This document shows positions 6,326-10,837 of a stretch of 10,837 nucleotides of DNA, piece after piece. The position numbers and the translations under genes are program-made. Source of the DNA: Candidatus Schekmanbacteria bacterium GWA2_38_11 (lineage in GTDB: Bacteria > Schekmanbacteria > GWA2-38-11); contig MGDB01000010.1 in NCBI GenBank assembly GCA_001790645.1, positions 1 through 10,837 on the forward strand, in the 5' to 3' direction. Numbering within the stretch: position 1 is the first letter of the stretch; every line of letters starts with the position of its first letter. Under the pieces are notes generated by a model. That model was not told the origin of the DNA. It searched no databases and worked only from the letters and a program-made list of their open reading frames with translations.

Positions 6326-7531
6326 CTAATTTCGCAAAGGCAGCCTTATCCTGAACTTAGTCCCCTCTCCTTGCCGGCTTTCTACAGATATATTTCCACC
6401 ATGAGCCTCAATTATCCGCTTGGTGATTGCTAATCCAAGCCCTGTTCCTTCTTCTCTTGTCGTAAAAAACGGATTAAAAATATGGTTTAGGCGCTCTTCG
6501 GGGATTCCACATCCTGTATCATCAATCCCAATTTCTACATACATCAGCAGTTTATTATCTCTCTGGGATTGAATATTTTCTCCTTCACCTTTACTTCCAT
6601 TCAAACCTTCGGGATTCATAACCCTTGTATAAATCTTCAGCGTTCCCCCGTTCTTCATTGCCTGGAGTGAGTTTAAGATAACGTTTAAAAAAGCCTGTTC
6701 TAACTGCTCTGCATCTACCCTCATTTCCTTCAAATTTCTATCGAGTCCTATATCGATTTTGATTTTCTCTTTTTGTAATCTGAACTCCACCAGATCTTTA
6801 ACTGAATTTAATATGTCATTTACGTTTGAAAGTTTAAACTGGGGAGCCTTTAACTTTGCAAAGGACAAAAAATTAGAAATTGATTTATTAAGCCTGTTAA
6901 CCTCTTTTATCATTATTTCCAGAAACTCATACTTCTTCTCACCCGGTGAATAATCGTCTTTCATAATCTCTGCCGCACCAAGAATTGAACCTAAAGGATT
7001 CTTAATCTCATGGGTAAGTCCTGCTGCTAATTCACCCATTGTGGCAAGTCTGTCAGCCCTTATTAACTGCTGATCCTTTTCAAGAAGCTCAGCAGTCTGG
7101 GCTTGTAATTTTTTATAAGAAACCTCCAGATTTCTTGCAGCCTGCTGGTACTTTTTTCTTTGTTTCTTTTCCTTTTCTGCCACAACACCCGTGACGACTC
7201 CAACCGCAAAATAAACGATTATCTCTAAATACTGATCAATTTCCTTGGTAGGAAATTCCCTCCACTGGAAAAGCACATGCGGAGCAAATAAGAACCCAGC
7301 TAATATCGGTATGACAATTCCTCCTCTGATTCCAAACCAGAATGAACCAAGAATTATCGGGATATAATAAAATCTGCGGAACATATCGTGGAATTGCTTA
7401 TCTCGAATAGGGGTAAAATAATGGAGCACTGTAATCAGCGATAAAAGCAAAAAGATGATCAAAATTCTTTTCTTATCACGATATTCTTTTTCAAAATCTG
7501 TTTTTGTGGTTTCTGATTTCATTTTGTTCAT
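6326..7531 (-). CDS. Membrane-bound sensor histidine kinase
   Basis: This 401-residue kinase probably phosphorylates the adjacent NtrC-type regulator. The N-terminal third holds about four hydrophobic segments (roughly 22-40, 54-67, 70-89, 102-119) with very short connecting loops, so there is no large extracytoplasmic sensor domain. Charged, Gln/Lys-rich residues 119-160 look like a coiled-coil signalling helix. The dimerisation helix has MGELAAGLTHEIKNPLGSILG with phospho-acceptor H174. The ATPase domain has the N box FLNVILNSLQAM (N287), G1 box IDDTGCGIP (337-343), F box FNPFFTTRE (352-360) and G2 box GTGLGLAI (362-369). A Gly/Lys-rich insert at about 305-327 lies before the G1 box. The start at 7531 lacks a good ribosome site; ATG at 7522 is an alternative. 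Signal unknown. Confidence 0.93.
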   Translation of the reverse strand: MNKMKSETTKTDFEKEYRDKKRILIIFLLLSLITVLHYFTPIRDKQFHDMFRRFYYIPIILGSFWFGIRGGIVIPILAGFLFAPHVLFQWREFPTKEIDQYLEIIVYFAVGVVTGVVAEKEKKQRKKYQQAARNLEVSYKKLQAQTAELLEKDQQLIRADRLATMGELAAGLTHEIKNPLGSILGAAEIMKDDYSPGEKKYEFLEIMIKEVNRLNKSISNFLSFAKLKAPQFKLSNVNDILNSVKDLVEFRLQKEKIKIDIGLDRNLKEMRVDAEQLEQAFLNVILNSLQAMKNGGTLKIYTRVMNPEGLNGSKGEGENIQSQRDNKLLMYVEIGIDDTGCGIPEERLNHIFNPFFTTREEGTGLGLAITKRIIEAHGGNISVESRQGEGTKFRIRLPLRN

Positions 7532-7562
7532 TCATACCGCTTTAATGTCAGTATCGAGGGGG

Positions 7563-7591
7563 TTAGGTTAACACCTTCTGACTTAACCTAA
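7563..7591. promoter_or_regulatory. Inverted repeat with 9-bp arms in the divergent control region
   Basis: TTAGGTTAA (7563-7571) and TTAACCTAA (7583-7591) are perfect reverse complements separated by 11 bases, giving centres 20 bp apart (about two helix turns). That geometry suits a dimeric DNA-binding protein. It sits 32 bp before the kinase start codon, inside the predicted kinase leader, and about 87 bp upstream of the -35 of the TPR promoter. It could be the binding site of the neighbouring regulator, or an RNA stem in the kinase leader. Confidence 0.45.
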
Positions 7592-7655
7592 AGCAGTATC
7601 TAAAAACCCTGCTCTATTCTCCTTCTTATCACTTGTAATTGGAACAATAATTCAA

Positions 7656-7684
7656 ATTATATAAAAAATTAATAGCCTTGACAA
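7656..7684 (-). promoter_or_regulatory. Sigma-70-like promoter of the kinase-regulator pair
   Basis: On the minus strand TTGTCA (7684-7679, five of six -35 bases), a 17-base spacer and a perfect TATAAT (7661-7656) point leftward to the kinase gene. The predicted start near 7649 gives a leader of about 118 bases that includes the 9-bp-arm inverted repeat. Its -35 overlaps that of the opposite promoter. Confidence 0.65.
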
Positions 7685-7707
7685 ATGGTTATTTTAAATG
7701 ATATTAA
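7678..7707 (+). promoter_or_regulatory. Sigma-70-like promoter of the TPR gene
   Basis: A perfect TTGACA (7678-7683) is followed after 18 bases by TATTAA (7702-7707, four of six -10 bases). The leader to the TPR start would be about 70 bases. Five bases of the -35 are shared with the -35 of the divergent kinase promoter. The -10 is weak, so activity may need help or another element. Confidence 0.5.
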
Positions 7708-7758
7708 CAAATTATTTCAACTTAATTTATTCTTATTTTGTTGATACCAAAGTTTAAA

Positions 7759-7775
7759 CCTTTTTAAAAAAAGGA
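7759..7775 (+). promoter_or_regulatory. TPR gene ribosome site within a small A/T stem
   Basis: AAGGA (7771-7775) is the Shine-Dalgarno of the TPR gene, six bases before its ATG, and supports that start. CCTTTTT (7759-7765) is complementary to AAAAAGG (7768-7774), so the site could be partly hidden in a weak hairpin with a two-base gap. A GTTTAAAC palindrome adjoins at 7752-7759. Stability is low because most pairs are A-T. Confidence 0.35.
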
Positions 7776-7781
7776 AAATTA

Positions 7782-10574
7782 ATGGTAAATCCGAAACATT
7801 TTAAAAAATCATTTCTTTCATTAATTCTGATTACACTTTTCTTTTATTTAAGTTGTTCAAGCCCTGAAGAGAAAAAACAAAAGCATCTTGAAAAAGCTAT
7901 TAGTTTCTTAAAACAAAAGGAGTATAACTCTGCGATAATTGAATTAAAAAGCGCCACTCAAATCGATCCCCAATTTGCCAAGGCTCACTATGAGCTTGGC
8001 AATGCCTATATGGGCAGAAGAGAATATCAGAAAGCTCTTAACGAGTACCTTAATTCAATCAAACATGATCCTAATCTCACTGATGCGTATCTTCAAAGCG
8101 GACTGCTCTACCTCAGTACTGGAAAAGCAGAAGATGCTATCATTAACTTAAAAGAGGTTTTAAAAAGGGATCCTAAAAATAAAAAGGCAATAAATTCTAT
8201 TGGAATGAGTTATGCTTTTCAAAACAAATTTAACGAAGCAGAAGAATGTTTCTTAAAAGTTTTGCAGACTGACCCCAATTATGTAAAAACCTATATTGGC
8301 AGAGGACATCTCTATCTCAACAATAAAAAATTTGATGAAGCAGAAAAATTTTATAAAAAAGCAATTGAAATAAGTCCCAAGGATTTTGAAGGAACTTTAA
8401 GCCTCGCAAATCTATATATTCAAAAGCAAGATTTTAAATCTGCTGAAGCCACTTTCAAAAAAGCCTTAGCAATCAATCCGAAACATTATGATGCCCACTT
8501 CCTTTTAGGGGTTTTATATTTGGATCAGAAAAAATATGAAGAAGCTAAAAAGGAAGGTGAGAAGCTTAACCTGATCAATTTTAAATTACCAGGAGGTAAT
8601 TACCTCAAAGGAGTAGCATCCTTAAAAACAGGCAAAATTGATGATGCTTTTTCAAACTTACAAGAAGCTGTAGTAAAAGGCCAGGGATTTCCTGAAGCTC
8701 ATTTTAATTATGCTTTAGCCCAAATTGCAAAGGGAAATATCCAGCAAGCCACAAGTGAACTGAAATTAGCCACAAAGCTAAAACCAAATTATCCTGAAGC
8801 CCATCTCTATTTGGGGATTTTAAATTTTCGCCAGGGATGGAATGACGATGCTATTAAAGAATTTGAAAAAATTGTAGAGCTTACCCCTGAAAATCCTGTT
8901 GCTCATAACACATTAGGTCAGGCTTATATGAATGTAAAAAGATATGACGATGCCCAACGGGAATTTGATAAGGCTATAGAACTTAATCCTGAATTTGCAT
9001 CTTCTTACACCAACTTAGGAAAATACTATAATACATTGGGTAAGCAACAGGAGGCTATTGAAGAATATCAGAAAGCCCTTTCCAAAGACCCAAAGCTAAT
9101 GGATGCAAGAATTAGTCTGATAGTTAATTATATTGCAAACAGAAATTTTGACAAAACAATAAGTGAATGCAAGAATGGTTTAAAAGTAGATAAAGACAAT
9201 CCTCTCTTATTGAACTTGCTTGGTTCAGCATATTTTGCCAAAGGTGATATAAAGAATGCCAAGGAACAGTTTCAAAAAGCTATAGAGGTAAGCCCAAAAT
9301 TTGTTTCTCCTCGCCTTAACCTCGGAACTCTTTATCTTAGAGAAAACAATATTGAAAAAGCTACCAAACAATTCAATGATGCTTTAGAAATTGATCCTAA
9401 GAATATCACGGCAATTCAGAGGCTGACTTCTATCTCCTTAAAGAAAGGCAATTTAGATGAAGCAGCCGGCCGTTTGGAAAAAGCTGCAAGGAAAAACCCT
9501 AAATCCATTCCCTTATTATCAAGCTTAGCAGATTTATATCTGCAGATAGGAAAGCCTGATGAGGCAATGAATTATGGGAAAAAGATAAACGATATTAACC
9601 CGAATGGAGCTTTGGGGCATGATTTTATGGGAAGAGCTTACGGAGCAAAATCAAAATTTGATGAAGCCATAAAAGAGTTTAATAAAGTAGTAGAGGCTCA
9701 GCCCCAAAAAACTATTGGATATTTGCACCTCGGAGCTGCCTATGCTGCCAAAGGTGACTTCAATCAAGCTGTTCTACAATACCAGAAAGCACTTGACATT
9801 CAACCCAATGCCACCGACATCCTGATTCGTAAAATCGAAGCTCTTTTAGGGCTAAAAGAGATGGATAAAGCCGTATCTGAAGCTAAAAAACTAATAAATC
9901 AAACTCCTTCATCCCCGGTAGGATACAATCTGTTAGGACAGATTTATGCAGCACAAAAATCTTATAAAGAGGCTTCAGAAAACTTCAAAAAGAGTATAAA
10001 AATTGATCCCCGTTTCACCCCCGCTATAATTAATTTAGGAAACATCTATAAAGCTCAAAAGGATAATCAGCAGGCTTTAAATCAATTTAAAAAAGCAGCA
10101 GAAGTAAATCCAAAAAGCTTTCCTGCCTATTTTAATTTAGGAACAATATATGAGGCAGAAAAAAATAATAAGTTAGCAATTGAGAATTATGAAAAAGCAA
10201 TATCAATAGCTCCTGAATCTATTACTGTTCAGAATAATCTTGCATGGCTTTATGCTGAAGAAGGAGTAAAACTTGATGATGCTGTAAAGCTTGCACAAAA
10301 AGCAAAATTAGCAGTTCCTAACAATGGAGGAATTATAGATACACTTGGCTGGGTCTATTACAAAAAAGGTCTTTATAAAGAAGCAAGGGAAAGGTTTGAA
10401 GAAGCCATAAAATTATCTCCAAATGAACCTACTATTCATTTCCATCTTGGCCTTGCTTATCGTAAGGAAGGAAAAGCAGGCGAAGCTAAAAAGGAATTTC
10501 AAAAAGCCCTTGCCATATCCAAGAATTTCCCTGAGGCAGGAGAAGCAAAGAAATTTTCGGCTGAGATTGAGTGA
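7782..10574 (+). CDS. Giant TPR-repeat lipoprotein, PrsT-like
   Basis: The 930-residue product begins with a signal peptide (KK at 8-9, hydrophobic 11-23) ending in YLSC, giving a probable lipidated C25 followed by Ser, which would favour outer-membrane sorting; the lipobox is not canonical (Tyr at -3). From residue 34 it consists of 26 back-to-back TPR units of 34 residues, each ending near a Pro (DPxxAx, NPxxxx), with one single-residue insertion in unit 24 (EEGVKLDD) and a short cap AGEAKKFSAEIE. Units 7-8 are the least regular (EKLNLINFKLPG; VVKGQGFPE). The C-terminal NNLAWLYAE...IIDTLGWVYYKKG is a feature of the PEP-CTERM-system TPR lipoprotein PrsT, which also has a similar length. The role would be a periplasmic protein-protein scaffold, perhaps in exopolysaccharide or surface-protein export; this is inference. 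It is transcribed divergently from a two-component system. Confidence 0.88.
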   Translation: MVNPKHFKKSFLSLILITLFFYLSCSSPEEKKQKHLEKAISFLKQKEYNSAIIELKSATQIDPQFAKAHYELGNAYMGRREYQKALNEYLNSIKHDPNLTDAYLQSGLLYLSTGKAEDAIINLKEVLKRDPKNKKAINSIGMSYAFQNKFNEAEECFLKVLQTDPNYVKTYIGRGHLYLNNKKFDEAEKFYKKAIEISPKDFEGTLSLANLYIQKQDFKSAEATFKKALAINPKHYDAHFLLGVLYLDQKKYEEAKKEGEKLNLINFKLPGGNYLKGVASLKTGKIDDAFSNLQEAVVKGQGFPEAHFNYALAQIAKGNIQQATSELKLATKLKPNYPEAHLYLGILNFRQGWNDDAIKEFEKIVELTPENPVAHNTLGQAYMNVKRYDDAQREFDKAIELNPEFASSYTNLGKYYNTLGKQQEAIEEYQKALSKDPKLMDARISLIVNYIANRNFDKTISECKNGLKVDKDNPLLLNLLGSAYFAKGDIKNAKEQFQKAIEVSPKFVSPRLNLGTLYLRENNIEKATKQFNDALEIDPKNITAIQRLTSISLKKGNLDEAAGRLEKAARKNPKSIPLLSSLADLYLQIGKPDEAMNYGKKINDINPNGALGHDFMGRAYGAKSKFDEAIKEFNKVVEAQPQKTIGYLHLGAAYAAKGDFNQAVLQYQKALDIQPNATDILIRKIEALLGLKEMDKAVSEAKKLINQTPSSPVGYNLLGQIYAAQKSYKEASENFKKSIKIDPRFTPAIINLGNIYKAQKDNQQALNQFKKAAEVNPKSFPAYFNLGTIYEAEKNNKLAIENYEKAISIAPESITVQNNLAWLYAEEGVKLDDAVKLAQKAKLAVPNNGGIIDTLGWVYYKKGLYKEARERFEEAIKLSPNEPTIHFHLGLAYRKEGKAGEAKKEFQKALAISKNFPEAGEAKKFSAEIE

Positions 10575-10837
10575 GGGATATAATAATTTAAAGGTGTCAA
10601 CATAAAAAGCTGTTTTTTTACTGACTTGAATTAGTAAAGTATCTTTAGATTGAGAATAATATATTTCAAAAACCAACAGCTTATTTAATTTCTAATATCT
10701 TATCTATATAGCCGTATATGGAGGCCAGCAATGCTTTTATTTCTGAGTGGTCCGGAATAGCTCTTAATTAGGATATATATATACCGTATCAACCTTAGAA
10801 ATAGATCCCTGAAAAATGGTTGTCACTATATATTAAC
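10575..10837. other. AT-rich region downstream of the TPR gene, no convincing gene
   Basis: These 263 bases hold no supported gene. AAGCTGTT (10607-10614) and AACAGCTT (10675-10682) are inverted copies 60 bases apart; a T-run follows the first and an A-run with a CC bulge precedes the second, so a 13-bp long-range stem is possible. A good Shine-Dalgarno GGAGG (10720-10724) precedes an eight-codon frame (10731-10760, MLFLSGPE). A short alternating AT tract lies near 10773-10783. No canonical intrinsic terminator was found for the TPR gene. Confidence 0.5.

Noticed and set aside
7640..7655. Possible sigma-54 promoter TGGAAC-N5-TTCAA upstream of the TPR gene
   Set aside because: The -24 half is partial and the essential -12 GC is missing (CA instead). 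The overlapping sigma-70-like promoters are far better matches.
10579..10584. TATAAT just after the TPR stop as a promoter -10
   Set aside because: No acceptable -35 lies 16-18 bases upstream; a TATAAT in AT-rich DNA is expected by chance.
10423..10676. Overlapping frames near the 3' end of the TPR gene on both strands
   Set aside because: They run out of frame through the last TPR units, whose 34-residue phase continues intact to the stop at 10574.

Overview
The window is an AT-rich bacterial chromosome segment with tightly packed housekeeping genes. A didermic (Gram-negative) organism is suggested by a secreted TPR protein with a lipoprotein-type signal peptide and a sigma-54-type two-component system. 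The gene set, the multi-FnIII protein and short GC-rich palindromic repeats of the ATTCCC-N8-GGGAAT type would fit an uncultured deltaproteobacterium-like, Nitrospirae-like or related candidate-phylum lineage. This placement is inference; nothing here fixes the phylum.

Left part (1-1336): the 3' end of a gene whose reading frame runs off the left edge. The visible 444 residues end in four tandem fibronectin type III domains. A sigma-70-like promoter (1340-1367) starts four bases after its stop codon and drives the next block.

Middle-left (1525-4699): the classical ribosome/tRNA-maturation cluster rpsP - khpA - rimM - trmD - rplS - rnhB, all on the plus strand. khpA/rimM and rplS/rnhB overlap and rimM/trmD are five bases apart. 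The cluster is broken once: a 255-bp spacer between rpsP and khpA is packed with GC-rich hairpins, including copies of one element that keep their stems paired although the bases differ. The rplS leader can fold over its own Shine-Dalgarno sequence. rnhB ends at a convergent junction holding a perfect 42-bp loopless palindrome.

Middle-right (4839-7531, minus strand): a membrane histidine kinase followed by an NtrC-family response regulator (REC, sigma-54 AAA+, Fis-type HTH). They are separated by a 128-bp AT-rich spacer.

Right part (7532-10837): a 250-bp divergent control region with two sigma-70-like promoters whose -35 hexamers overlap on opposite strands, plus a 9-bp-arm inverted repeat. 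To the right lies a 930-residue probable lipoprotein made almost entirely of 26 consecutive 34-residue TPR units. It resembles the PrsT protein of PEP-CTERM/exosortase systems, but no exosortase is visible. The last 263 bases hold no convincing gene.

No tRNA, rRNA, CRISPR array, transposase or phage gene was seen. The most interesting parts are the structured intergenic elements and the shared divergent promoter linking the two-component system to the giant TPR protein.
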